Shown here: piece by piece, positions 51,930 to 60,004 of the stretch
How the letters are laid out: each line of letters starts with the position of its first letter
Position numbering within the stretch: position 1 is the stretch's first letter
DNA from: RSA9 sp036381195
Lineage (GTDB): Bacteria > Gemmatimonadota > Gemmatimonadetes > Longimicrobiales > RSA9
Length of the DNA stretch: 64,000 nucleotides
Assembly: GCA_036381195.1 (NCBI GenBank)
Contig: DASVDH010000078.1
Coordinates: forward strand, 1-64,000
Direction: 5' to 3'
Program-made: the position numbers and the translations under genes
Notes under the pieces: model-generated
What the model was told of the DNA's origin: nothing
Seen by the model: only the letters and a program-made list of their open reading frames with translations
Databases searched by the model: none

Positions 51930-53423
51930 TCAGCCATCCCCGAGGGGGGGCCCGCACAGGTGGAGGTCGACGCGGTACACGCGGTAATCGAACCGTGGGC
52001 GTTGGTGCGAGTGAGTCAGGCGGCAGTGCCGGTCGAGCCAGGGGGCGACCTCGCCGGAGCCATCGAAGGCGAGGCCCTCGCGCCGGACCAGGGCCACCAC
52101 CCAGAAGGGGGATCCGCCCGCAAGCATTTCATCGAGCTGGGCCGTGTTCATTTTCAGCTCGCGGCCATCGAGCTCGGGCGCGTAATGCCGCTGGAAGATG
52201 ATCGGCGTCGTGAGGACCGGGAGCTCCGGCGCTGTCCCGGCGATCACGCGGAACGCGGGCCGCGGATCGAACCGCATCCCATCCGACAGGTGGGAGACGA
52301 GGGATGGCGCGAGGCCCGCGCCGATGACCGCCATCACCGCCGCCGCCAGCAGGCCCCGCCGCTCGACGGCCCGTTCCGCCACGAGATGGATCAGGCCGCC
52401 GGCAGAGACGAACACCATGGGCAACATGACGACGGCGTAGTCCGCGTAGACGTTCGTCACGGCGGAAGCGGCGAGCAGCGCCGCGAGCGTGCTCACCCCA
52501 CCACTGATGGCAAGGACGGCCCACCGGCGCTGCCGGGCGCTCGACGCGAGGGGCAGGAGGGCGAGTGCGCCGGCCGCCGCGGCCGCGACCAGCACGGGGG
52601 TCAACCATTCGACGATGGCCGGCAAGAGCCGGAGCGTCGCCTCCAGACCCCGGCCGCTGAAGTTCCGCAGAGAAGAGCCGCGTCCCAACAGGGACAGGGT
52701 CAGGTAGCCCGCGCCCGCGATCGCCGCGAACGGCAGCCAGAGCGCCGACCACGCCGCCCGGGACGGCCACGCCCAGCCCAGCCGGCCGGACCGCCCGACC
52801 AGCACCGTCGCGAGGGCCACGCCCGCCACCGGGAACAGGAAGGTCGGGTGGGTGGCCGTGCCCAACACCAGGGCCACGAGCGCGGCGAGGTAGTCGCGCG
52901 GCCGATCGGTGTCCCAGGCGCGGATCAGGAAGAGCAGGAAGAGCGCGGACAGGAGATAGAGCAGCGACCCGTACCGCGCCATTCCCGAGACGTGGAGATG
53001 CCAGGGCGCCAGCGCCACCCAGAGCGCGGCGGCGATGGCGCCGAGCCGGCCGAAGAGCTCGGCCCCGAGCTTCCAGGTGACGTAGATGCCCAGGATGCCG
53101 AACAGGAGCGGCAGCAGCCGCATCCCCACGTGGTTGGGAGGCACCCACTCGAAGAGCACGTGCTGCAGGAGGTAGTAGAGCGGACGCGCCTCGATCCCGG
53201 GCCGGAGGGGCGAATCGAACAGGCGCGTCGCCTCGATGACCGTATAGAGCTCGTCCTCCTCGAACGGGTAGGAGCCGAGGCCGTAGAGCCGCAGGAGGAT
53301 CCCCAAGCCGAGCACGAGTGCCGGCAGCATTGCGCCCCCGCCGATGCGGCCTGCCGGCTGCCCGGGTACGGCGGATCGTGTCGCGGCACTCTGTTTCGCC
53401 CGAACCAAAAAGGAGGCAACCAT
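51930..53423 (-). CDS. GT39/ArnT-like polytopic membrane protein
   Basis: About 497 residues and 10-11 spans. The early loop YPFEEDELYTVIEATRL carries the acidic pair of GT39-like enzymes, and WHLHVSGMARYGSLLYLLSA resembles the second loop. The C-terminal soluble part is about 110 residues. Likely a GT-C transferase using polyprenyl-phosphate sugar, such as the product of the ALG5-like neighbour. ATG 53423 is used here, but ATG 53330 just before the first span is equally plausible and would free the region for the small plus-strand frame at 53422. Confidence 0.82.
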   Translation of the reverse strand: MVASFLVRAKQSAATRSAVPGQPAGRIGGGAMLPALVLGLGILLRLYGLGSYPFEEDELYTVIEATRLFDSPLRPGIEARPLYYLLQHVLFEWVPPNHVGMRLLPLLFGILGIYVTWKLGAELFGRLGAIAAALWVALAPWHLHVSGMARYGSLLYLLSALFLLFLIRAWDTDRPRDYLAALVALVLGTATHPTFLFPVAGVALATVLVGRSGRLGWAWPSRAAWSALWLPFAAIAGAGYLTLSLLGRGSSLRNFSGRGLEATLRLLPAIVEWLTPVLVAAAAAGALALLPLASSARQRRWAVLAISGGVSTLAALLAASAVTNVYADYAVVMLPMVFVSAGGLIHLVAERAVERRGLLAAAVMAVIGAGLAPSLVSHLSDGMRFDPRPAFRVIAGTAPELPVLTTPIIFQRHYAPELDGRELKMNTAQLDEMLAGGSPFWVVALVRREGLAFDGSGEVAPWLDRHCRLTHSHQRPRFDYRVYRVDLHLCGPPLGDG

Positions 53424-53547
53424 GCTCAAGAACTCTCAGGAGCCGCGCGACACGCTCACCCGCCGTACCCGCGGTGCCAGCGCAGGGATCGCCTGTGCCG
53501 CCCGCCCCGCGCTGCAGATCGCGGGCTCGGAGACGTACAGAGCGTAG
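53422..53547 (+). CDS. Possible 41-residue protein with a consensus ribosome site
   Basis: ATG 53422 is preceded by AGGAGG at five bases, the best ribosome site in the neighbourhood. It starts a frame of 41 codons (MLKNSQEPRDTLTRRTRG...) ending in TAG. The protein is polar and basic at first, then Ala-rich; I recognise no family. It is divergent to the GT39-like gene and faces the end of a GT4 gene. The twin-arginine-like RRTRGASAG may be chance. Real gene or accident cannot be decided from sequence. Confidence 0.3.
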   Translation: MLKNSQEPRDTLTRRTRGASAGIACAARPALQIAGSETYRA

Positions 53548-53556
53548 CCGAGCGAG

Positions 53557-54729
53557 TCATCGGTTGACGGCGCTCGAGAGAGCGCCGCGGCGTGGGCGAA
53601 TCGTCCGTTCTCGCGCCACCCGATACGCTCGCTCATACTCGTTCGCCATGGCCTCAATGCTGAACGCCTCCTCCGCGCGCCTCCGCGCCTCGTTGCCGAT
53701 AGCCCGACGAAGGGCCTCGTCGCGCAGCAGGCGAGCGAGCGCCGTGGCGAGGCCATCCGGGTCTCCGGGAGGCACGAGCAGCCCCTCCTCCTCATGCGTG
53801 ATCACCTCGGGGATGCCCCCCACGGCCGAGGCGACGATCGCCTTCCCAGCGAACATCGCCTCCAGCATCGCCATCGGCAGACCCTCTGAGAGCGAGGGCA
53901 TGGCGAAGATGTCCGCAGCGGCCAGGAGATCGGGCACGTCCGTCCGGAACCCCAGGAGGTGCAGGCGGTCCGAGAGGCCGTGCTCCTCGGCGAATCGCCG
54001 CAGGGCGGGGCCCTCACCGCCGGCCGTGCCCCCGAAGCCGTCGGTGCCGGCGATTGCCAGGCGCCATTTCAGCTCGGGATGGAGCTCCCGCAGCACGGCG
54101 AGTGCCTTGAGCAGGACGAGGTGGCCTTTCACCGGATAGAGGTTCCCCACGGCGACGATCACGGATTCATCGTGTGTCGCGCCGAGCTCGCGGCGCACCC
54201 CATCGCCATGAGCCCCGGGCACGAACCGGATGCCGTTGCGAACGACGTGAATCCCGCCCCTCGGCTCGCCGAGCGTTGCCAGGAGCTCTGCCCGGCTCGC
54301 CTCCGAGACAGCGACAACGCCGCCACTGTGCCTGAACGCCCATCGGAGAGCCATTCTCCTCCGCCTCGCCCCGAGGGCGTGCTTGCCTCCATGCATCGTG
54401 ACCACGGACCCGATTCGCGTCACGCGCGCCGCCGCCGTACCGTACACCGCCATTGTGAACTCGTGGCAGTGCGCGACTTCGATGCTCCGCTGGCGAAAGA
54501 TTCGGACGAGGTCGCGGAGGCATCCCAGATCGAGCGGCCGCCTCAAGCTGAAAGACTCGGTGTCGAATCCCGCTTTCCGGAACTCGCCCCCGAGCCAGCC
54601 GCAGCCGTTCGCGGGACCGATGAAGCAAATCGAGTGACCCCGGCGGCGGAGCTCCTCGGCGAGCTGGAGCACCATCATCTCCGCACCGCCGGGACCATCA
54701 CTCTCGAGGAGGAGGGCAACCCGTCGCAT
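53557..54729 (-). CDS. Glycosyltransferase family 4
   Basis: 390 residues. VALLLESDGPGGAEMMVLQL with the GG-A-E loop, HCHEFTMAVYGTAAAR, VRNGIRFVPG, VAVGNLYPVKGHLVLLKAL near 195 and MPSLSEGLPMAMLEAMFAGK near 290 with the complete EX7E motif. A canonical retaining transferase; linkage unknown. It starts one base after the stop of the GT2 upstream, so the two are co-transcribed. Confidence 0.93.
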   Translation of the reverse strand: MRRVALLLESDGPGGAEMMVLQLAEELRRRGHSICFIGPANGCGWLGGEFRKAGFDTESFSLRRPLDLGCLRDLVRIFRQRSIEVAHCHEFTMAVYGTAAARVTRIGSVVTMHGGKHALGARRRRMALRWAFRHSGGVVAVSEASRAELLATLGEPRGGIHVVRNGIRFVPGAHGDGVRRELGATHDESVIVAVGNLYPVKGHLVLLKALAVLRELHPELKWRLAIAGTDGFGGTAGGEGPALRRFAEEHGLSDRLHLLGFRTDVPDLLAAADIFAMPSLSEGLPMAMLEAMFAGKAIVASAVGGIPEVITHEEEGLLVPPGDPDGLATALARLLRDEALRRAIGNEARRRAEEAFSIEAMANEYERAYRVARERTIRPRRGALSSAVNR

Positions 54730-54730
54730 C

Positions 54731-55810
54731 TCAGTGCGCGCGAACTCGATGAGTCATCAGCCTTTTCACCTTGTGCAACGAACGCAGGACCGGGACCGGG
54801 AGCAGGCTGGCGGCATACAATCCCAGAGAATAGAGTGAGACAGCCGCTCCAGTCTCCCATGCTCGCGCGATGGCGACCCGGGCAGCACCACGGTCCAGTG
54901 TGGAAAGGTGTGCATAAGCCAGCCGGAGCAACAATCTCTGCTGCCCTTCTTCAAACGCTTTGCGTTCAGCCGCGGTCGGATTGGCACGCAATGCCAGCGC
55001 GCGCCGGCCGCTTTCCAGCGCTCCCAGGATCAAGGACGCCGTGTTTGACGGTGAGGTCAGCGCGTCACCCTGCCCCATCCGATAATCCACGAGGGGGGTC
55101 ATGATCATTGCCGCCGGGAATCTCGCGGCGACGCGGTGAAAGAACTCCGTTTCCTCGGCCTTGCGGAAGGCCTCATCGAAAAGCCCGACGCGCTCGATCA
55201 CGCGGCGATGCAGGATCGCCGCCGAGGGGAGGACGAAGTTTCCATGGAACAGCAGCTCGAAGACATCGCCCACGAACACGGTATGCGACCCGGCAGCGGC
55301 CTGCATTGAAACGCGCTCGAGTCGCGACTCGAAGAGCGCCTCCGGGGAGAGGCCGAGAGCGTCGAAGATCGGAAAGACCTGCCGGAGCCCGTCGGCGGGT
55401 CGGAGCTGGGCGCCGTGCTCGTCGATGACGTCGCACGCGCAGGTGCACCACCCGGCCGTGGGGAACTTTTGCAAGGCCGCAAGCTGCGTCTCCAGCTTGG
55501 TGGCGTGCCAGACATCATCGGAATCCAGCAGCGCGACGTATTCCCCTTTGGCCTCCCGAAGGCCGCGGTTCCTGGCCGCGGAGACGCCGGCGTTTTCCTG
55601 CCGGACATATCGTACCGGCTCCGGAAGCGACATACAGATGGCGGCGGTGTCATCCACCGACCCATCGTCGACAATGATCACCTCGGCAGGCCGGTGCGTT
55701 TGCGCCAGGACGGAGCGAACCGCCGCCTCCAGGTACGCCGCGCGATTATAGGTCGGGATGATCACACTGACGGCGGGCTCGTCGTAGTCGAGATTCGGGG
55801 CTGTGCGCAT
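54731..55810 (-). CDS. Glycosyltransferase family 2
   Basis: 359 residues from ATG 55810. VSVIIPTYNRAAYLEAAVRS, IIVDDGSVDDTAAIC, ENAGVSAARNRGLREAKG and LLDSDDVWHATKLE show a complete GT-A site. RKAEETEFFHRVAARFP near 230 holds the acceptor ED pair. No spans. The frame is open to a TTG at 55849, but ATG 55810 sits 17 residues before the first strand. A sigma-54-like element lies at 55861-55876. Confidence 0.92.
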   Translation of the reverse strand: MRTAPNLDYDEPAVSVIIPTYNRAAYLEAAVRSVLAQTHRPAEVIIVDDGSVDDTAAICMSLPEPVRYVRQENAGVSAARNRGLREAKGEYVALLDSDDVWHATKLETQLAALQKFPTAGWCTCACDVIDEHGAQLRPADGLRQVFPIFDALGLSPEALFESRLERVSMQAAAGSHTVFVGDVFELLFHGNFVLPSAAILHRRVIERVGLFDEAFRKAEETEFFHRVAARFPAAMIMTPLVDYRMGQGDALTSPSNTASLILGALESGRRALALRANPTAAERKAFEEGQQRLLLRLAYAHLSTLDRGAARVAIARAWETGAAVSLYSLGLYAASLLPVPVLRSLHKVKRLMTHRVRAH

Positions 55811-55860
55811 AAAGGGTTCCGGGAGGTGACGCTTCGGGGCACTGGCCAACAGCAGCGGAG

Positions 55861-55876
55861 TGCAAGGTCCGAGCTA
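55861..55876 (-). promoter_or_regulatory. Candidate sigma-54 promoter for the GT2-GT4 pair
   Basis: Minus-strand TAGCTCG-GACC-TTGCA matches the consensus at 10 of 12 positions with exact spacing; the first of the two -24 guanines is an A. Transcription would start near 55850, 40 bases before ATG 55810. Confidence 0.4.
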
Positions 55877-56264
55877 AGGGTAACGGGAGGCGGCCACCTC
55901 GAATTCGGGCCGGGCCTTCTGCGATCCGGGCCACTTGGCGCCTTCCGCCCGCACCTGCGGGATTGTGGGATTGACGCCACACGCGGTGGCCCAGGTGCAG
56001 CGGTATGGGCCGGCGGTCGTTGCGTCCAACGGTGCTCCGTACCGCGAAAGGCCTGGGCGGATCAGGGAAGAGATACCTGGGAGATATCAGGCCGGGTGGC
56101 TGGCGCGGGCGGGCCGGCGCCGGCATCCATGTTTCCGTAGGAGCCGAGGCCATGGACCCGCAGGGCAGCGTCCAGCTCGAGCGCGAGCGCGGGGAGGGTG
56201 GCACCCCGGGCCCTCCTCCGAGGCGACCGCGGCGCCGCGGCCAGCGGCGGCAGCAGAGTTTCCG
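55877..56264. other. Intergenic region, 388 bases, no gene seen
   Basis: Lies downstream of the membrane protein gene at 56265 (-). A 14-base palindrome, CCGCGGCGCCGCGG, at 56227-56240, about 25 bases past that stop, could form a terminator hairpin. Nothing else is recognised. Confidence 0.45.
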
Positions 56265-57965
56265 TCATCGGCGTGGGGAACGGGCAGCGATGCTGCGGAT
56301 CGTGAACGTCCCCACGGAGCGCGACGACGGTTCGACCGGAAAGGCGGCGAGGGCGGCGATGACCCGATCCGGCCCGTATCCGGCCGCGGCGAGGGCCTTC
56401 CATGGGTTCTGTTTCGGGGGAACGTCGTAGATGGAGACGATGTCGACCCGGCCGCCGCCCTCGAGCGCCTGGCGGATGCGGGCGGCGAGGGTGTCCAGTC
56501 CCTCCGGCGCAGGATAGCGATCGGCGAGGGAGGTGACCGAAAGCCTGCGCGTGCGGTCCGGACCGTCGACGAAGAAGAGGAGCTGGTCCACCTCGTCGTA
56601 GCCCGGGTAGATCACGAGGTCCGCGCCGGCCAGGGCGTGCTCGAGGAGCGCGACGCGTTCGGCCCGTGGGTACAGGACGCGGTTTTTCACCATGTCGAGC
56701 GCGTTCCAGCCCAGCGTCAGGAGCACGAGGGCGAGGATCGCCGCAAGCCGACGCCCCCGCAGACGGATTCCCGTCAGCAGGGCCCCCATCGCGATGCCGA
56801 GCTGGAAGTAGAACTGGTCGTCCGAGTTGTTCCAGTAGACCGCGAACGTGAACACCGCGATGCCGATGCCGGCCGCGAGGAGGGGAGCGATCCCCCTCGT
56901 TCCGGGCGCGTCCGGATCCGGGGCCACCAGGGAATCGCGGAGCGCGAGCACGAGCACGAGAACCCCCGCCAGGCAAAAGGCCAGCGGAGCCAATGACGCG
57001 GGCGTCAGCGTCCTGCCATCCCGGATCGCCTCGACCACGGGGGCGAGATCGACGATGCTGCTGAGCGAGCCGTACACTGCCCGGGCTGTTGAAACGGTGA
57101 TCGCGCGGACCGAGAGGTCCGCGCCGTAACCCGCCGCCAGCAGGCCGGGGGATGCATCGCCACCATAGCTGGTGATCCACGAAACCGGCCCCACCTCTGA
57201 CGGGCCGACCACGGCCCACGCCGCAATGAGCCCTGCGAGCGCCGTGAGGACCGCCCCCAGGCCCAGGCCGGCCGCGATCTGGACGACTCGCCGCACCTCG
57301 CGCCGCAGGGCGTACCGCATCCCGATGACGCCGGCAATTGCGAGCGGAATCAGGATGTTCGAGATGTAGGCCAGTGCAGCCGCTCCTCCGACCAGGCCAG
57401 CAAACACCGCCAGCATCCAGCTCGGGCGCGCCACGTAGGCGACCACCAGCGCTGCCACACCGGCCAGGAACGGCATCTGGAGCATGTGGATCTCATCCGA
57501 GATCCAGAGGCGCGAGAACGCCGACCCCAGCGCAACCCACGCGGTGGCGAGGTTTGCTTCCAGCCGACCGGGGGCCAGGGGGCCGGCGACACGCCAACGA
57601 AAGATGCCGAGCGCAGCCGCACCGCACACGATGCTCAGCCATTTCAGCCGGTCGGGAGCCGGGCGCGCCGAGCCCAGCCCCGCCGTCACCGCCTGCCACC
57701 AGCTCCCCACGGGCTCCAGCAGCAGGTGATTCGGGTTCCACGTCCAGGTGCCGCGGGTGAACGTCGCGCTGTGCGCGAGACCATCCCCGGAAACGAAGCC
57801 GATCGGCACGACGCACAGCACCAGAGCCGGTACGACGAGCCAGAGCAGCGCGTCTATACGATCGGCTCCGCTTCGTCCGAGCGCTCGGCCGGCAGGCCCA
57901 ATCGCATGCACGGGCGTGCCCGGCGCGGGGGCAATCGCCTGAGGCTTGGAATCAGGGGGCACCAT
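56265..57965 (-). CDS. Polytopic membrane protein of unknown function
   Basis: 566 residues, about 10-11 spans between residues 40 and 445 and a soluble C-terminal part of about 120 residues. An early loop GDGLAHSATFTRGTWTWNPN and RLWISDEIHMLQMPFLAG have the spacing of GT-C loops, but the acidic pair at the first loop is not the usual one. It may be a GT-C enzyme or a scaffold. Start ATG 57965; the Arg-rich first 35 residues would be cytoplasmic. A sigma-54-like element is about 45 bases upstream. Confidence 0.8.
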   Translation of the reverse strand: MVPPDSKPQAIAPAPGTPVHAIGPAGRALGRSGADRIDALLWLVVPALVLCVVPIGFVSGDGLAHSATFTRGTWTWNPNHLLLEPVGSWWQAVTAGLGSARPAPDRLKWLSIVCGAAALGIFRWRVAGPLAPGRLEANLATAWVALGSAFSRLWISDEIHMLQMPFLAGVAALVVAYVARPSWMLAVFAGLVGGAAALAYISNILIPLAIAGVIGMRYALRREVRRVVQIAAGLGLGAVLTALAGLIAAWAVVGPSEVGPVSWITSYGGDASPGLLAAGYGADLSVRAITVSTARAVYGSLSSIVDLAPVVEAIRDGRTLTPASLAPLAFCLAGVLVLVLALRDSLVAPDPDAPGTRGIAPLLAAGIGIAVFTFAVYWNNSDDQFYFQLGIAMGALLTGIRLRGRRLAAILALVLLTLGWNALDMVKNRVLYPRAERVALLEHALAGADLVIYPGYDEVDQLLFFVDGPDRTRRLSVTSLADRYPAPEGLDTLAARIRQALEGGGRVDIVSIYDVPPKQNPWKALAAAGYGPDRVIAALAAFPVEPSSRSVGTFTIRSIAARSPRR

Positions 57966-58007
57966 TGCGTTGGGGCAATCGGGTCTTGAGGCAGGGCCGC
58001 TGGGCGT

Positions 58008-58023
58008 TGCAAGAACGGGGCCA
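58008..58023 (-). promoter_or_regulatory. Candidate sigma-54 promoter for the membrane protein gene at 57965
   Basis: Minus-strand TGGCCCC-GTTC-TTGCA matches the consensus at 10 of 12 positions and GG and GC are ten bases apart. Transcription would start near 57998, leaving a leader of about 33 bases. Confidence 0.45.
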
Positions 58024-58046
58024 ACCGACGACGGCCCGGCTATGGC

Positions 58047-58067
58047 GGGGCTTCGGGCCGGAGCCCC
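58047..58067 (-). terminator. Hairpin downstream of the membrane protein gene at 58077
   Basis: GGGGCTTC pairs with GGAGCCCC (one wobble pair) around a five-base loop, starting ten bases past the stop. It separates this gene from the promoter element of the next gene downstream. Confidence 0.5.
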
Positions 58068-58076
58068 CTCTTGCCG

Positions 58077-59633
58077 TTACGGCGGAAGCGGCTCCGATTC
58101 CCGGCCAGGAACAACCCGGTACAGCGTGACCTCGCCTTTGTGCGCCACGGGCTCGGCGTGTTCCATGATCAGCGCGCTCGCCCGTGGATCATCTCCCGCT
58201 TCTACGATGAACTCGTACTGGGCGAGAATGCGGTCCCAAGCGAGCGGGCTGTATTGCCTCGTGCCCCAGTCGTCGCCCGGATGGTAGAGGCGATCCGGCA
58301 CCCAGAAATGGAGGAGCTGCTGCCCGTTCCCGTTACCGGAGAAGAGGTTGGGAGCACGACCCTGCCGCTTGATCGTATGCCAGTGAGCGAAGTGGCGGTA
58401 AGCCGGGATTCGGCCGTGCCGGCGCTGATCCGAGACCAGCGGTAGCACGTTCGACCGGGCGGGGAGCAAGTCCAGTACGGCAGCCATGTCCGCCAGCTCC
58501 CGATCGATGACGACGGCGCGATGCCCTATGACGGCAGCGTGCACCAGGCATCCGAGAAACGGCAGCAACAAGAAGACGCGCCTCGGCGGCGACTCGCGAG
58601 CAGGACAGCAGAAGATCAGGAGCAGGCCGGGAAGGAGGAAGCGGACATCGACATCCTCCGCGCCCATGAACGTCGCCGGAAACACCAGATAGGCGATAAA
58701 AAGGCCGGCCGTAGCGAGCGCGAGGGAATCCCGCTTCCGCTGGAAGCGGTGCCAGACGCCAAACAGGAGGACTGACGCGAAATAGGTGCCTGCCATGAGC
58801 GCGGCCTGCGCGGGCGAAAAGGAGTAGAACGGCGCGAACACGTGGGTCGCCTTGCTCAAGGCGCCGCGCATCTCGGTCGTGTACGCGGGCAAGGGAGCGC
58901 CTGGCGCGTAAGCTTTGGCAGCCAACCACGCGCTGCCGACCGCCAGCGTGACCGCCACTGTCGCCCAGGTCCGTTGGTCGCGGATCGCTCGCCGGACGTG
59001 GAGCTCCCCCGAGCCGAGGTGGAGCGCTGTATCCGTCCACGCCACGATCAGGGCGACGGCGGCGGCGGAGAGGTGCACGAAGTAGAGCGCCAGGGCGCCT
59101 ACCGCCAGCAAGAGGCCGGCTGCGGCCGATGGGTGCGTGCGGTATCGCCACCATCCCGCGATCCACAGCATGGCCAGACCAACGCCCACGGCATAGCTGA
59201 CGAATCCGATGAGGAAGAACCAGTTGAACGCGAGCAGCGCTCCGATCAGGGCCCACCCGCGTGCGGCCGGCGCCTTGGCCCGGAGGAGCAAGTACATGGC
59301 GACAGGGGTGAGATTCACGGCCACGAGAGACAGCACTCGTTGCGCAGCGAGCGGCGGCATCAGCCCGACCAGGATCGCGCCCACTGCATCCATGCCCAGA
59401 TAGGCGGTGGGAACGAATCGGAACTCGGCAGGAAACGGTGGCGGTTCTCCTCCCCAGATCTGCGCCAGCAGGACGTATCGGGCCAGGTGGTTGGTCGCAT
59501 CCGTGTACGGGAAGTACTGCACCGTCAGCACGACGGCGGTGTTGGCCGCGATGGCGATTCCCAGGAGCAGCGCCTCCCGGGAAAGCATGCGGTGTCGGCC
59601 CCCATCCGCTCTCGTCGAGTTCCAGGATGGCAT
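58077..59633 (-). CDS. Polytopic membrane protein of unknown function
   Basis: 518 residues with about 10-11 spans and a soluble C-terminal domain of about 130 residues. The N-terminal loop YFPYTDATNHLARYVLLAQI is reminiscent of GT-C loops with a single aspartate; later GAEDVDVRFLLPGLLLIF is a second charged loop. No family motif is decisive. ATG 59633 starts the open frame, but ATG 59588, just before the first span, may be the true start. It is the only gene between two terminator-like hairpins, so probably monocistronic. Confidence 0.8.
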   Translation of the reverse strand: MPSWNSTRADGGRHRMLSREALLLGIAIAANTAVVLTVQYFPYTDATNHLARYVLLAQIWGGEPPPFPAEFRFVPTAYLGMDAVGAILVGLMPPLAAQRVLSLVAVNLTPVAMYLLLRAKAPAARGWALIGALLAFNWFFLIGFVSYAVGVGLAMLWIAGWWRYRTHPSAAAGLLLAVGALALYFVHLSAAAVALIVAWTDTALHLGSGELHVRRAIRDQRTWATVAVTLAVGSAWLAAKAYAPGAPLPAYTTEMRGALSKATHVFAPFYSFSPAQAALMAGTYFASVLLFGVWHRFQRKRDSLALATAGLFIAYLVFPATFMGAEDVDVRFLLPGLLLIFCCPARESPPRRVFLLLPFLGCLVHAAVIGHRAVVIDRELADMAAVLDLLPARSNVLPLVSDQRRHGRIPAYRHFAHWHTIKRQGRAPNLFSGNGNGQQLLHFWVPDRLYHPGDDWGTRQYSPLAWDRILAQYEFIVEAGDDPRASALIMEHAEPVAHKGEVTLYRVVPGRESEPLPP

Positions 59634-60004
59634 GGCGTCGCTCCTGATGTCCCCGTGCTAGCGGCCGGGACTCCTCGCGCATCCTCGAGGCGGGAGGGGA
59701 GGGGGATACGCTCAACAGCCCAAGAGGGCGAGGCCGCCACTCGAGCCCAGCGGACGGAGTGAACCGCCCTCAACCGGAGGAGCGCCGTCGCCGGATCCGC
59801 GCCGCCCAAGATATGGCCAGCGATCGGGGCTGTCGAGGCAATCCTGAGCAGTCCGTGATCCGCTGGATGCCTTCTCGCAGGCCGGGAGACGCCACGCGCT
59901 CGGCGCGGGCGAAGTGGGATGCACACAGAAACGGGGCCAGCCGCACATGTCGGCGGCTGGCCCCACGAAACCCGCGATTGAAAGCAGGGGTCGGAGGGCC
60001 CGGG
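59634..60004. other. Intergenic region, 371 bases
   Basis: Holds a strong terminator hairpin at 59933-59964 and presumably the promoter of the gene at 59633, which I cannot identify. A GCAA/TTGC near 59838 lacks a GG at the sigma-54 distance. No gene is seen. Confidence 0.5.
59933..59964 (-). terminator. Strong intrinsic terminator of the lipoprotein gene
   Basis: A perfect 12-base stem, GGGGCCAGCCGC with GCGGCTGGCCCC, around an eight-base loop, begins 40 bases past the stop at 60005. On the minus strand GTTTCTGTG follows, a short T-rich tail. Confidence 0.7.
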
